In this document: positions 17,253 through 26,612 of the stretch, one piece after another | Layout of the letters: each line of letters opens with the position of its first letter | Numbering within the stretch: the stretch's first letter is position 1 | Source of the DNA: Actinoallomurus purpureus | GTDB taxonomy: Bacteria > Actinomycetota > Actinomycetes > Streptosporangiales > Streptosporangiaceae | Assembly: GCF_024055795.1 (NCBI RefSeq) | Contig: NZ_JAMXMY010000019.1 | Location: 1 to 64,000, forward strand | Direction: 5' to 3' | DNA length: 64,000 nt | Position numbers and translations under genes: made by a program | Notes under the pieces: model-generated | What the model saw: the letters and a program-made list of their open reading frames with translations, nothing else | The model's database searches: none | Told to the model about the DNA's origin: nothing

Positions 17253-19754
17253 GTGCGCCTCATCGATCGTCTGCCCAAGGGATCCGACCCCGACGCCGTG
17301 TTCGAAGCCTTCAGCGAGTGGGTCACCGAGCGCGGGATCACGCTCTACCCCGCTCAGGAGGAGGCGCTCATCGAGATCGTCTCGGGCGCGAACGTCATCC
17401 TCAACACGCCGACCGGCTCGGGCAAGAGCCTGGTCGCGGCCGGGGCGCACTTCGCCGCGCTCGCCCGCGACGAGGTCACGTTCTACACCGCGCCGATCAA
17501 GGCCCTGGTGTCGGAGAAGTTCTTCGACCTGATCGAGATGTTCGGCAGCGAGAACGTCGGGATGATGACGGGCGACGCGAGCGTCAACGCCGACGCCCCC
17601 ATCGTCTGCTGCACGGCCGAGGTGCTGGCCAGCATCGCGCTGCGCGACGGCGCCGGCGCCGACATCGGCCAGGTCGTCATGGACGAGTTCCACTTCTACG
17701 CCGAGCCGGACCGCGGCTGGGCGTGGCAGGTGCCGCTGCTGGAGCTGCCGCAGGCGCAGTTCCTGCTGATGTCGGCGACGCTCGGCGACGTCACGCGGTT
17801 CGAGGAGGACCTCATCCGGCGCACCGGCCGCCCCACGGCCGTCGTCTCCTCCGCCGAACGGCCCGTGCCGCTCAAGTACGAGTACCGCCTGACGCCGCTG
17901 CACGAGACGATCGAGGAGCTCCTGGAGGACCAGAAGGCACCGGTCTACGTCGTGCACTTCACCCAGGCCGCCGCCGCCGAGCGCGCCCAGGCGCTGATGA
18001 GCATCAACGTCTCCACCAAGTCCGAGAAGGAGGAGATCGCCAAGCTGATCGGCGACTTCCGCTTCACGACGAAGTTCGGCCAGACGCTCTCGCGGCTCGT
18101 ACGCCACGGGATCGGCATCCACCACGCCGGGATGCTGCCGAAGTACCGCCGCCTGGTCGAGCGCCTGGCGCAGGCCGGCCTGCTCAAGGTCATCTGCGGC
18201 ACCGACACGCTCGGCGTCGGGGTGAACGTCCCGATCCGCACGGTCCTGTTCACGGCGCTGAGCAAGTACGACGGCAGCCGCGTGCGGCGGCTGCGCGCGC
18301 GGGAGTTCCACCAGATCGCCGGCCGGGCCGGCCGCGCCGGGTTCGACGTCGTCGGCTACGTCGTCGCCCAGGCCCCCGAGCACGTCGTGGAGAACGAGAA
18401 GGCCCTCGCCAAGGCCGGCGACGACCCGAAGAAACGCCGCAAGGTCGTGCGCAAGAAGGCGCCCGAGGGCTTCGTCGGCTGGGACGAGGAGGTCTTCAAC
18501 AAGCTCATCGCCGCCGACCCGGAGCCGCTGCAGTCGCGGTTCCAGGTCAGCCACGCGATGCTGCTGAGCGTCATCGGCCGGCCCGGCAACGCGTTCCAGG
18601 CGATGAAGAAGCTGCTCACCGACAACCACGAGGACCGCGCGCGGCAGCGCCGCCACATCTCGAAGGCGATCGCGATCTACCGCAGCCTGCTGGCCGGCGG
18701 CGTCGTCGAGCAGTTGGCGGAGCCGGACGAGGAGGGCCGCTACGCCCGCCTCACCGTCGACCTGCAGGAGGACTTCGCCCTCAACCAGCCGCTGTCGACG
18801 TTCGCGCTGGCCGCGATGGAGCTGCTCGACCCGTCCTCGCCGTCGTACGCCCTCGACGTGCTCTCGGTGATCGAGTCGGTCCTGGAGGACCCACGCCAGA
18901 TCCTCGCCGCCCAGGAGAACAAGGCGAAGGGCGTGGCCGTCGCGCAGATGAAGGCGGACGGCGTCGAGTACGAGGAGCGTATGGAGCTCCTCCAGGACAT
19001 CACCTATCCGAAGCCCCTGGAGGAGACGCTGGGCGGAGCGTACGAGATCTACCGGCGCGGGCACCCGTGGGTGGCCGACTACCCCGTCCAGCCCAAGTCG
19101 ATCGTGCGCGACATGTACGAGCAGGCGATGACGTTCACCGAGTACGTCGCGTACTACCAGCTCGCCCGCGTCGAGGGCATCGTGCTGCGCTACCTCGCGA
19201 GCGCGTACAAGGCCCTCCAGCAGACCGTGCCGGACTCGGTGAAGACCGAGGACCTGCAGGACCTGATCGAGTGGCTCGGCGAGCTGGTCCGGCAGGTCGA
19301 CTCCAGCCTCCTCGACGAGTGGGAGCAGCTGCAGCACCCCGAGACGGCCGAACAGCACACCGCGATCGAGGAGAAGCCGGCCGTCGTCACCGCGAACGAG
19401 CGGGCGTTCCGGGTGCTGGTCCGCAACGCGATGTTCCGCCGCGTCGAGCTGGCCGCCCTGGAGCGGTACCACGAGCTCGGCACACTGGACGCGGAGGACG
19501 GCTGGGATGCCGACCGCTGGGCCGACGCTCTGGACTCCTATTTCGAGGAGCACGACGAGATCCGGACCGGGCCGGACTCGCGGGGACCCAAGCTGCTGCA
19601 GATCGAGCGGGAGACGGACCTGTGGCGGGTCCGGCAGGTCTTCGACGACCCGGCCGGCCACCACGACTGGGGCATCAGGGCCGAGGTCGACCTGCGCGCC
19701 TCCGACGAGGCCGGCCGCGCCGTCGTCCACGTCACCGCCGTCGACCGCCTCTGA
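17253..19754 (+). CDS. Ski2-like DEAD/DEAH-box RNA helicase (DUF3516 C-terminus)
   Basis: An 833-residue superfamily 2 helicase. Q-motif-like LYPAQEEALIEI; Walker A TPTGSGKS with GSGKS at residues 55-59; motif II DEFH (144-147); motif III LLMSATLGD; motif IV-VI segments including VICGTDTLGVGVNVPIRTV and HQIAGRAGRAGFD. The long C-terminal half (about residues 410-833) corresponds to the DUF3516 region of actinobacterial Ski2-like proteins. Predicted ATP-dependent RNA remodelling in the cytoplasm. The start is GTG. It is divergent from the SPFH operon and stands alone, and it looks like a normal conserved chromosomal gene. Confidence 0.9.
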   Translation: MRLIDRLPKGSDPDAVFEAFSEWVTERGITLYPAQEEALIEIVSGANVILNTPTGSGKSLVAAGAHFAALARDEVTFYTAPIKALVSEKFFDLIEMFGSENVGMMTGDASVNADAPIVCCTAEVLASIALRDGAGADIGQVVMDEFHFYAEPDRGWAWQVPLLELPQAQFLLMSATLGDVTRFEEDLIRRTGRPTAVVSSAERPVPLKYEYRLTPLHETIEELLEDQKAPVYVVHFTQAAAAERAQALMSINVSTKSEKEEIAKLIGDFRFTTKFGQTLSRLVRHGIGIHHAGMLPKYRRLVERLAQAGLLKVICGTDTLGVGVNVPIRTVLFTALSKYDGSRVRRLRAREFHQIAGRAGRAGFDVVGYVVAQAPEHVVENEKALAKAGDDPKKRRKVVRKKAPEGFVGWDEEVFNKLIAADPEPLQSRFQVSHAMLLSVIGRPGNAFQAMKKLLTDNHEDRARQRRHISKAIAIYRSLLAGGVVEQLAEPDEEGRYARLTVDLQEDFALNQPLSTFALAAMELLDPSSPSYALDVLSVIESVLEDPRQILAAQENKAKGVAVAQMKADGVEYEERMELLQDITYPKPLEETLGGAYEIYRRGHPWVADYPVQPKSIVRDMYEQAMTFTEYVAYYQLARVEGIVLRYLASAYKALQQTVPDSVKTEDLQDLIEWLGELVRQVDSSLLDEWEQLQHPETAEQHTAIEEKPAVVTANERAFRVLVRNAMFRRVELAALERYHELGTLDAEDGWDADRWADALDSYFEEHDEIRTGPDSRGPKLLQIERETDLWRVRQVFDDPAGHHDWGIRAEVDLRASDEAGRAVVHVTAVDRL

Positions 19755-19785
19755 GCGAACGCCACGGCTGTGGCAGAGTGATCAG

Positions 19786-20823
19786 GTGTTCGAACAGATA
19801 TGTGAAGACCTGGCGGGTGCCGCGCTCGCCGGTGACCAGCAGACTTTCGGCCCTCTCCTCCCCGCGGTGCAGGAGCAGGCCGCCGGCCTGCCGGCGGACC
19901 GGCTGACCGCCGGGGCGCGGGCGATGGCGCGGGCGGTCGCGGAGGCGCCGCCGCACCTGGGCGGCTGGGTGGCCGTGCTGACGGGCGCCCTGGTGGAGAA
20001 CGGCAGCGACGCCGGGGCGGCCGGTCCGGCGGTCGTCGACCGGCTGGTCGAGGTGGCGGCCGCGGCCCTGGCCTTCGGCGACGCGTGGGAGAAGGCGACC
20101 GGCGGCGCGCCGCCGGACCCGATGGAGCACCAGCCCTCCCGCGAGGCGTGGGAGACGGTGAGCCCGGCGCTCGGCGACGGCGCGGGCGTCGCGATGGAGT
20201 CCTGGTGGGCCCTGCCGCAGTTCGCGATGGCGGCCTCCACCACGCTGGCGCGAGGCCAGGCCGTACGCGCCTCCGTGGCCGAACGCGACCTGAAGATCTC
20301 GGTCGTGGAGCAGGCCGCCCGTCACTGCGGGCAGCTGGAGTACGTCCGCGACCTGCTGAAGGTCCTCGACGGCGAGCGCCTGCTCGTGCTGGACCGGGCG
20401 ACCGGTCGCGGCTGGACCGTCGTGATCGGCGGCATCGGCGACAACTTCCAGCTGCACACGCTCCTCGCGCACGCGCTGATCCGGCCGGGCGGCATACCCG
20501 GGCAGGCGCCCGACCCGCGCTGGGTGGCATCGTCGACGGACCAGGACGTGGAGCCGGGGACTCCCGCGGTCGCCGGAGCGTGGAACCTCGTCGACGCGCA
20601 CGGGGCGTGGATCTGGAACGAGGGCGTCCCCGCCGACATCCCGGCGGTCGGTGGCACGCGGATCGTGGTGCTCGACCCGCCGGCGTACGAGCGGACGTGG
20701 AGCCCGGGACGCCGGTTCCCGCTCATGCCCGGCTCGCTGACGGTCGAGGGCGTGCACGAGCCCGGCGAGCTGCGGGACTGGTGGCAGCACGTCAAACCCG
20801 CCGTGCCCCCGGCGAGCGGCTGA
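19786..20823 (+). CDS. Hypothetical protein, 345 aa
   Basis: Not recognised. A cytoplasmic-looking protein without signal or membrane segments. The N-terminal 150 residues are helical and Ala-rich. The centre contains a conserved-looking stretch on ageing or inactive groups (EYVRDLLKVLDGERLLVLDR, then GWTVVIGGIGDNFQLHTLLA). The C-terminus has several Trp/Pro motifs (WIWNEGVPADIP, YERTWSPGRRFPLMPGSL). GTG 19786 is chosen because it follows the helicase stop by 31 nt and starts the Ala-rich region; the open frame upstream only shadows the helicase gene. Possibly co-transcribed with the helicase. Confidence 0.6.
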   Translation: MFEQICEDLAGAALAGDQQTFGPLLPAVQEQAAGLPADRLTAGARAMARAVAEAPPHLGGWVAVLTGALVENGSDAGAAGPAVVDRLVEVAAAALAFGDAWEKATGGAPPDPMEHQPSREAWETVSPALGDGAGVAMESWWALPQFAMAASTTLARGQAVRASVAERDLKISVVEQAARHCGQLEYVRDLLKVLDGERLLVLDRATGRGWTVVIGGIGDNFQLHTLLAHALIRPGGIPGQAPDPRWVASSTDQDVEPGTPAVAGAWNLVDAHGAWIWNEGVPADIPAVGGTRIVVLDPPAYERTWSPGRRFPLMPGSLTVEGVHEPGELRDWWQHVKPAVPPASG

Positions 20824-20923
20824 CGCCCGGGGGGACGCGTCGGCCAGATTGATCCTCTGGTCCCTGGCCGTCGGCGATCAAGATCACCATACTGGCGCGT
20901 ACGTTCCCCGCAGAGGAGTCAGG

Positions 20924-21472
20924 TTGAATCTCGCACAGCGCATGATCACCGGCACGGTCGCGTCCGCGGCGGTGCTCGGCACCGTGGCGGCGATCGCCCC
21001 GGCCGCCGGCGCCGCCACCACGGCCGCGCTGAAGTGCCGGACCGAGACCAAGACGGTTCCGGTGCCCAAGTACAAGGACCCCACGTGGGACGTCAAGGTC
21101 TGCCTGGGCACGGTGAAGAACACGCAGACGAAGAAGACGGACGTCGTCGCCTGGATCAAGCCGACGATGCACGCGAACGGCACGAGCACGAAGGGGTTCG
21201 ACTTCAAGTACCCCACGAACCACGCCGTCATCAAGATCACGCTTAAGCTCAACGGCAAGACCCAGGTCGTCGAGCACCGGGGCGTCGGCCAGTACGTCAA
21301 GCGGTACCTGTGGACCGCCGGCCCCAAGCAGCCGCTCCAGCTCGTCGGGATCCCGGCCTACGCCGCCAAGAAGGCCGGCACCTGGCAGGCGGTCGCCGAG
21401 CTCGACTACGACGTGTCGAACGACAAGCGCGGCGCCTACGCGTACACGGTGAAGTCCGGCACCCTCAAGTAG
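20924..21472 (+). CDS. Secreted hypothetical protein, 182 aa
   Basis: A signal peptide (MNLAQRMITGTVASAAVLGT to AGAAT, about residue 30) leads into a lysine- and threonine-rich mature domain with two cysteines (LKCRTETKTV and VKVCLGTVKN) that may form a disulphide. No family recognised. TTG 20924 is preferred because AGAGGAG precedes it by 5 nt; an internal ATG 18 nt later is the alternative. The mature part resembles other lysine-rich secreted beta proteins in this window only in style. It converges with otsA, and a hairpin lies between them. Confidence 0.6.
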   Translation: MNLAQRMITGTVASAAVLGTVAAIAPAAGAATTAALKCRTETKTVPVPKYKDPTWDVKVCLGTVKNTQTKKTDVVAWIKPTMHANGTSTKGFDFKYPTNHAVIKITLKLNGKTQVVEHRGVGQYVKRYLWTAGPKQPLQLVGIPAYAAKKAGTWQAVAELDYDVSNDKRGAYAYTVKSGTLK

Positions 21473-21485
21473 CACCGCGGAGGCC

Positions 21486-21511
21486 GTGCCCGCCGGTCAG
21501 CCGGTGGGCAC
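21486..21511. terminator. Hairpin overlapping the otsA stop
   Basis: GTGCCCGCCGG and CCGGTGGGCAC pair at 10 of 11 positions around a 4-nt loop, between the convergent secreted-protein and otsA genes; the last otsA codons form part of the stem. Confidence 0.5.
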
Positions 21512-22933
21512 CGCCTCGTCGGCGGGCCGCTCCGGCGCGTACGGGCCCTCCAGGGCCTGCAGGAAGTCGCGGGCCCAGCGGTCGACGTCGTGCTCGATGA
21601 CCCGCTTGCGCAGCGACCGCATCCGGCGGTTCTGGTCGGCCGGATCGGCCTGCATCGCCCGCAGCATCATCTGCTTCATGCCGTCGATGTCGTACGGGTT
21701 GACGAGGAAGGCGCGCTTCAGCTCCTCCGCCGCGCCGGCGAACTCGCTGAGCAGCAGGCTGCCGCGCAGGTCCGCCCGGCAGGCGACGTACTCCTTGGCG
21801 ACGAGGTTCATCCCGTCCCGCAGCGGCGTCACCACCATCACGTCGGCGGCGAGGAAGAGCGCGGCCAGTTCGTCGCGCGTGTACGAGGTGTGCAGGTAGT
21901 TGATGAGCGGTGCGCCGAGCTCGGAGTACATCCCGTTGGCCCGGCCGACCTGCAGCTCGATGTCGTCGCGCAGGATCCGGTACTGCTCGACGCGTTCGCG
22001 GCTCGGCGTGGCGATCTGCACGAACACCGCGTCGCCGCTCTTGAGCATGCCGTCGCGGAACAGCTCACTGAACGCCTGCAGCCGCTGGCTGATGCCCTTG
22101 GTGTAGTCGAGGCGGTCGACGCCGAGCAGGATCGTTGCCGGGTTGCCGAGGTCCTCGCGGATCTGCGCGGCCCGCTGCCGGACGTCGGGCCGGCCGATGA
22201 GGTCGATCAGCTCCTTGACGTCCACCGAGATCGGGAACGCCTCCGCCCGAACGATCCGGTCCTCGACGAGCACCTCGCCCCGCTGGGTCTTCACGCCGAC
22301 CAGGCGGCGGCAGAGCCGTACGAAGTTCGCCGCGGCGTCGGCGCTCTGGAACCCGACCAGATCCGCGCCGAGCAGGCCCTCGAGGATCTGCGTCCGCCAC
22401 GGCAGCTGGGCGAACAGCTCCATCGGGGGGAACGGGATGTGCAGGAAGAAGCCGATGCGCAGGTCGGGGCGGAGCTCACGGAGCATCTTCGGGACGAGCT
22501 GGAGCTGGTAGTCCTGCACCCAGACGACCGCGCCCTCGGCGGCCACCTCGGCGGCCGCCTCCGCGAACCGCCGGTTGACCCGGACGTACGCCTCCCAGAG
22601 CGTCCGCTTGTACACCGGCGGGACGATCACGTCGTGGTACAGCGGCCAGAGAGTGGCGTTGGAGAACCCTTCGTAGTACCGCTCGACGTCCTGCGCGGAC
22701 AGGCGGATGGGGACGAGGTCCATGCCCTCGGTCGTGAAGGGCTCCAGGTCCTCGTCCGGCGCGCCGACCCAGCCGACCCACGCACCGGCACGGCGCTGCA
22801 TGACCGGAACGATCGCGGTGACCAACCCGCCCGGACTTCGCCGCCAGGACGCTTCGCCGTCCTCATCGACCGCACGGTCGACCGGCAGCCGGTTGGCGAC
22901 GACAACGAACTCACTCTTAGTAGACGCTCCCAC
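21497..22933 (-). CDS. otsA: Trehalose-6-phosphate synthase
   Basis: A 478-residue GT20-family enzyme of normal length. Visible signatures are the N-terminal [11 protein letters not shown] loop, [33 protein letters not shown] and the nucleotide-sugar site [15 protein letters not shown]. It joins UDP- or GDP-glucose to glucose 6-phosphate, the first step of trehalose synthesis. No otsB phosphatase gene lies next to it. The start is GTG with purine-rich AGGAAGAGG just upstream. Divergent from a membrane protein gene across about 215 bases in which no clear operator was seen. Confidence 0.92.
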   Translation of the reverse strand: MGASTKSEFVVVANRLPVDRAVDEDGEASWRRSPGGLVTAIVPVMQRRAGAWVGWVGAPDEDLEPFTTEGMDLVPIRLSAQDVERYYEGFSNATLWPLYHDVIVPPVYKRTLWEAYVRVNRRFAEAAAEVAAEGAVVWVQDYQLQLVPKMLRELRPDLRIGFFLHIPFPPMELFAQLPWRTQILEGLLGADLVGFQSADAAANFVRLCRRLVGVKTQRGEVLVEDRIVRAEAFPISVDVKELIDLIGRPDVRQRAAQIREDLGNPATILLGVDRLDYTKGISQRLQAFSELFRDGMLKSGDAVFVQIATPSRERVEQYRILRDDIELQVGRANGMYSELGAPLINYLHTSYTRDELAALFLAADVMVVTPLRDGMNLVAKEYVACRADLRGSLLLSEFAGAAEELKRAFLVNPYDIDGMKQMMLRAMQADPADQNRRMRSLRKRVIEHDVDRWARDFLQALEGPYAPERPADEAVPTG

Positions 22934-23149
22934 ACCCTCTTCCTCCCCAAATCTAATTATTTGATCCCACTTGGGGGACTTTCGCGATCATCGTCACATC
23001 GGCGGGTGATCTCCCGAGGGTCCGCTCCACCTTCCGATGGAGCCAGAATCAGCCTCCGGTGTGAGGACGACGGGCCGTACTCCGGTGATGATTACGGCAA
23101 GGGTCACGCGAGACTCCCGAATCGGGATCCCCCTCCACGAGGAAATGGT

Positions 23150-23890
23150 GTGAGCATCGCCACCGGTCTTCTCCCCGGCCACCCCGCCGGGCGCCTTCGG
23201 CCTGCCTGGATCATGGGCATCCTGGCGGAGGCGCACCGGCTGACCTCCGAACCGCTGGCCCGCCTGCGGCGCGGCCGGCTGCCCCTGGCGTTCGGCTCGT
23301 CCGCCGCCGTGCTCATCCTGTGGTCGCTGCACTTCTCCTCGCTGGGCACCTACGTCGTCCGCCTGATCAGCGACGTCTCGGCCTCGACCCCGTTCTTCCT
23401 CGCCGTGGTCCGGCTGCCCGCGTCGATGTACGCGCCGGCGCCGAACCTCCCGGTGTGGGGCTCACTGCTGCAGGTGTTCGTCGTGTTCGGCATCGCCGAG
23501 GCGTGCATCGGCTGGCGCCGCACGCTCACGGTCGCGCTGACGGCGACCTTCCTGTGCACGCTCAGCGGCCGGATCATGTGCAGCCTCGGGCCGGGCTCGG
23601 TGATCGGCCTGCCGTGGATCTCCCGGTACGTCTCCGACACCGGCCCGTCGGCGGCCGTGGTCGCGCTCGTGGCGTACCTGTGCTGCGTGCGCCGCGCGCC
23701 GCGGACGTTGACTGTCCTGCTCACCGCGATGGTCCTCGAGGTCACCCTGCTGCCCAACCTGGCGGGCCGTGAACACGTCGTCGCGATCGCCCTCGGCGTC
23801 CTGGCCGCCCTGATGGTCCCCGCCGTCGGCCGCCTCCGCCGGGCGTCGCGGAACGCCCTGTCGACGGACGCCGGGGCTCGTCACGGTTGA
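23150..23890 (+). CDS. Integral membrane protein, rhomboid-like fold suspected
   Basis: A 246-residue protein with about six hydrophobic segments (for example GSSAAVLILWSLHFSSLGTY, SLLQVFVVFGIAEACIGW, AAVVALVAYLCC). The order of segments and the DTGPS sequence before a hydrophobic helix recall the rhomboid-like proteins of actinomycetes, but the Ser/His catalytic pair is not clear, so peptidase activity is doubtful. GTG 23150 has GAGGA about 7 nt upstream; the open frame before it is only the antisense of otsA. Plasma membrane. Confidence 0.6.
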   Translation: MSIATGLLPGHPAGRLRPAWIMGILAEAHRLTSEPLARLRRGRLPLAFGSSAAVLILWSLHFSSLGTYVVRLISDVSASTPFFLAVVRLPASMYAPAPNLPVWGSLLQVFVVFGIAEACIGWRRTLTVALTATFLCTLSGRIMCSLGPGSVIGLPWISRYVSDTGPSAAVVALVAYLCCVRRAPRTLTVLLTAMVLEVTLLPNLAGREHVVAIALGVLAALMVPAVGRLRRASRNALSTDAGARHG

Positions 23891-23942
23891 TCACGCTGCC
23901 CTACGATGAGGCGCGGTTCGGCGTCCGTTATGGGGGGTTTGT

Positions 23943-24791
23943 GTGCGTGTCCACCACTTGAACTGCGGCACGATGCGGCCCTTCGGCGGACGCCTCCTGA
24001 ACGAGAGCGGTGACCGCCGCGCGTCGGCGCGGCTGGTCTGCCACTGCCTGCTGATCGAGACCGACGAGGGCCTGATCCTGGTCGACACGGGGATCGGCAC
24101 GCAGGCCGTCGCCCGGCCGAAGGACATCCTGGGCCGCTCCTTCGTCGCCCTGACCCGGCCGCGGCTCGACCTGGGCGAGACCGCCGTCCGCCAGATCGCG
24201 GCGCTGGGCCACACGGCCGACGACGTACGCCACATCGTGCTCACCCACCTCGATGTCGACCACGCCGGCGGCCTGACCGACTTCCCCGAGGCCCAGGTGC
24301 ACGTGCACGTCACCGAACTCGAGGCCGCCCGGCGGCCCGTGACGCTCACCGAGCGGGAGCGCTACCGCACGGCGGTGTGGTCGCACCGCCCGCGCTGGGT
24401 CGAGCACCACGCCGGCGGCGAGCGCTGGCACGGCTTCGAGGCCGTGCGCGGCCTTCCCGGCGGGCTGCTGCTCGTCCCGCTGGCCGGGCACACCCGCGGC
24501 CACGCCGGGGTCGCGGTGGACACCGGCGACGGCTGGCTCCTGCACGCCGGGGACGCCTACTACCACCACCGCCAGGTCGAGTCGGGCGGCTGCCCGGTGG
24601 CCCTGTGCGCCTTCCAGTCCGTCATGCAGGCCGACCGCACGACCCGGCTGCACAACGTCGACCGGCTCCGGGAACTGGCCCGGGCCGACGACGTCACGGT
24701 GTTCTCCGCGCACGACCCGGTGGAGCTCGAACGACGGAGGACGACGGTTCAGGAGCCGTCGCGCAGATCCAGCAGGCGCCTCGGCTCATAG
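23943..24791 (+). CDS. MBL-fold metallo-hydrolase
   Basis: A 282-residue metallo-beta-lactamase-fold enzyme. The metal-binding signature THLDVDHAGG (HxHxDH variant with Leu between), a later His in LAGHTRGHAGVAV and Asp in LLHAGDAYYHH are present. Closest in style to lactonase-like or glyoxalase II-like MBL proteins; the substrate is not readable. GTG start with a G-run just upstream. Its last 43 bases overlap the end of the convergent DUF1349 gene. Confidence 0.85.
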   Translation: MRVHHLNCGTMRPFGGRLLNESGDRRASARLVCHCLLIETDEGLILVDTGIGTQAVARPKDILGRSFVALTRPRLDLGETAVRQIAALGHTADDVRHIVLTHLDVDHAGGLTDFPEAQVHVHVTELEAARRPVTLTERERYRTAVWSHRPRWVEHHAGGERWHGFEAVRGLPGGLLLVPLAGHTRGHAGVAVDTGDGWLLHAGDAYYHHRQVESGGCPVALCAFQSVMQADRTTRLHNVDRLRELARADDVTVFSAHDPVELERRRTTVQEPSRRSSRRLGS

Positions 24792-25363
24792 GCGATGGCG
24801 TCGAAGGTCGCGGTGCAGCCGTCCCCGGTGGGCGACTGCGCCGCGAAACCGTACGACGCGGTCTCCGAGGCGTAGAGCGCGAAGTGGCGGATGAGCCGCC
24901 AGTACACCCCGTCGGTCGAGGCGTGGAAGGCGTACGCCGTGCCGATCCGCGCCACCCGCAGCCAGACCCGGCCGCCGTCCACGACGAAGGCGTTGCAGTC
25001 GTCGGACGTGCCGCGCGTCACCACGGACACCACCATGGGCTCGCGCTGCGGGGACAGCTCGAAGGCGAGCTTGGCCCAGGCGCGGTCGCCCAGCCACACG
25101 AGCAGCGCGCCCGCGTCGAACGTGGACCGGAAGTCCACCTGGACCCGCGCGCTGAGCAGGAAGTCGCCCTCCGCGCAGGCGAGCAGGTGCGGCGCGTTCA
25201 ACGTCACGGCCGTACGCCCCGGGTCGATGAACAGGTCCGTGCCCGGACCGGCGGAGATCTCGAAACCGTCCTCTGTCATCCCGTACGAACTCGCCGGCTC
25301 TCCATCCCACCGCAACGACACGGGGATGCGGGGGATGCCTAGCTGCCCGACTGCACGCGCCAC
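24749..25363 (-). CDS. DUF1349 (concanavalin-like) domain protein
   Basis: A 204-residue protein of the DUF1349 family, a jelly-roll fold related to concanavalin-like lectins and glucanases. Typical pieces: LRWDGEPASSY, FLLSARVQVDFRSTFDAGAL, WLRVARIGTAYAFHASTDGVYWRLIR, and a terminal TFDAIAYEP. Members are often single-domain and cytosolic with unproven function. GTG 25363 is preferred (GGAG five bases upstream) over an ATG-like start at 25408. It converges on and overlaps the MBL gene. Confidence 0.75.
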   Translation of the reverse strand: MARAVGQLGIPRIPVSLRWDGEPASSYGMTEDGFEISAGPGTDLFIDPGRTAVTLNAPHLLACAEGDFLLSARVQVDFRSTFDAGALLVWLGDRAWAKLAFELSPQREPMVVSVVTRGTSDDCNAFVVDGGRVWLRVARIGTAYAFHASTDGVYWRLIRHFALYASETASYGFAAQSPTGDGCTATFDAIAYEPRRLLDLRDGS

Positions 25364-25457
25364 ACCGTCTCCTTCAGGCTCGAGAACCCTGTTTTGGAGC
25401 GCTCCCAAAGAGAAGGTAGGCCGCGCCCAGCGGGTTCGTACAGAGTGCGCCGGGCGC

Positions 25458-25892
25458 TCATTTCTTCAGCGTGTACCGGCACTGGGCGACCTCGCCGGTC
25501 TTCTTGACGACGACCGACCCGTCGACCGTGATGCTGCAGGTCACCTTCTGCTGCGACGGCGCGCTGGCGAGCACGGCCAGCAGCCGGCCGCTCGGCACCT
25601 GATCGGTCTTCTTCCACGGCAGCTTGACGTTCGTGGCGCTGCCGTTGCTCTTGGCGTTGTAGAAGATTCCGGGCAGTTCCCCGGAGCCGAGCACCTCCAG
25701 GACGACCTTGTGAGCCCCGCCGGCGGGCTTGGACTTCGATCCTCCGGACTTCTTCGCGGTGCCGCCGGACCCGGCCTTCTCGCTCGGGGAGGCGCTCTCG
25801 CCCTTCGCGTCGTCCTTGGGACCACCGCCTCCGCAGGCGGTGGCCGACGCGAGCATCCCGGCAACGGTGCAGATCATCAGTATTCGCCGCAT
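25458..25892 (-). CDS. MmpS-like lipoprotein
   Basis: A 144-residue protein: a signal peptide with likely lipidated Cys20 (LASATAC), then a Gly/Ser/Lys linker to about residue 60. A beta-rich domain of MmpS type follows (VVLEVLGSG, ATNVKLPWKK, two cysteines in KVTCSITVDGSVV and AQCRYTL). Mycobacterial MmpS proteins assist RND exporters; here the nearest transporter is the MFS pump in the same direction. It starts 38 nt after the MarR gene end, so MFS, MarR and lipoprotein may share control. Confidence 0.7.
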   Translation of the reverse strand: MRRILMICTVAGMLASATACGGGGPKDDAKGESASPSEKAGSGGTAKKSGGSKSKPAGGAHKVVLEVLGSGELPGIFYNAKSNGSATNVKLPWKKTDQVPSGRLLAVLASAPSQQKVTCSITVDGSVVVKKTGEVAQCRYTLKK

Positions 25893-25930
25893 CCGCCGAA
25901 GATTAGTGGCAGCGGCGAGTTAAAAGATCT

Positions 25931-26491
25931 TTACCCGCAGGCGTCGGCCGCCCGCGACCGGGGGGCCTTCGCAGCGTTCTCGGTCAGGACGTTGAAGCGT
26001 GACAGCATCGTGGCCAGGACGCGGACGTCCTCTTGCGGCCAGGCGGCGAGCAACTGGTGGAAGCGCTGCTGGCGGGCGGCGCTGACGGCGTCCATCCGGC
26101 AGCGCCCCTCGGTGGTGAGGTCGAACCGGTGGGCGCGCCGGTCGTCCGGGTCGGGGCGCCGCTCGATCAGGCCGAGCCCTTCGAGCACCTTCAGCTGACG
26201 GCTCATGGTGGCCTTGCCGACCCCGAAGTACTCCGCGAGATCGCTGGGGCGGGCCGGAGCGCACCCGTGCAGCCCGACGAGCAGCCCGTACGCGCCGGGG
26301 TCCAGGTCGGGATGCACCTCGCGCATCATCCCGGTGGACAGCGCCCGCGCGCGGCGCAGCAGGACGCCGAGCTCGTGTTCGAGGGCGTGGTACGCCTCGT
26401 CCTTACCGGCGCCGGTCAAGACTGGTGCTTCGGCCATCGCTCGCTTCCCTTGTGCCCTGAGCCGAGGATCCACCCGCGTGTACCCGCTCAT
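25931..26491 (-). CDS. MarR-family transcriptional regulator
   Basis: A 186-residue winged-helix regulator: HTH RPSDLAEYFGVGKATMSRQL, then wing RRPDPDDRRAHRFDLTTEGR, flanked by dimerisation helices. ATG 26491 has GGAGGAG about 8 nt upstream; an internal ATG at 26437 with AAGGGAAG is also possible. It lies 121 nt downstream of the MFS exporter gene, and the two TTGC-N5-GCAA boxes in front of the exporter are of the kind MarR dimers bind, so it probably represses the exporter and itself. Confidence 0.85.
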   Translation of the reverse strand: MSGYTRVDPRLRAQGKRAMAEAPVLTGAGKDEAYHALEHELGVLLRRARALSTGMMREVHPDLDPGAYGLLVGLHGCAPARPSDLAEYFGVGKATMSRQLKVLEGLGLIERRPDPDDRRAHRFDLTTEGRCRMDAVSAARQQRFHQLLAAWPQEDVRVLATMLSRFNVLTENAAKAPRSRAADACG

Positions 26492-26612
26492 CGAGCCCTC
26501 TCCTCCAGGGTGACACCGATCGGCGGACTCCGCCCAGGACACGGCCCGGCCCGTCATGGGCCGGGCCGAGCCTGGGCGACCGGGCCGGGGCGGGCCGGCC
26601 CGGTCGTACCGG

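Noticed and set aside
17184-19730. 848-codon open frame antisense to the helicase gene
   Set aside because: It arises because stop codons are rare at this GC content; the plus-strand helicase has clear motifs and matching codon bias.
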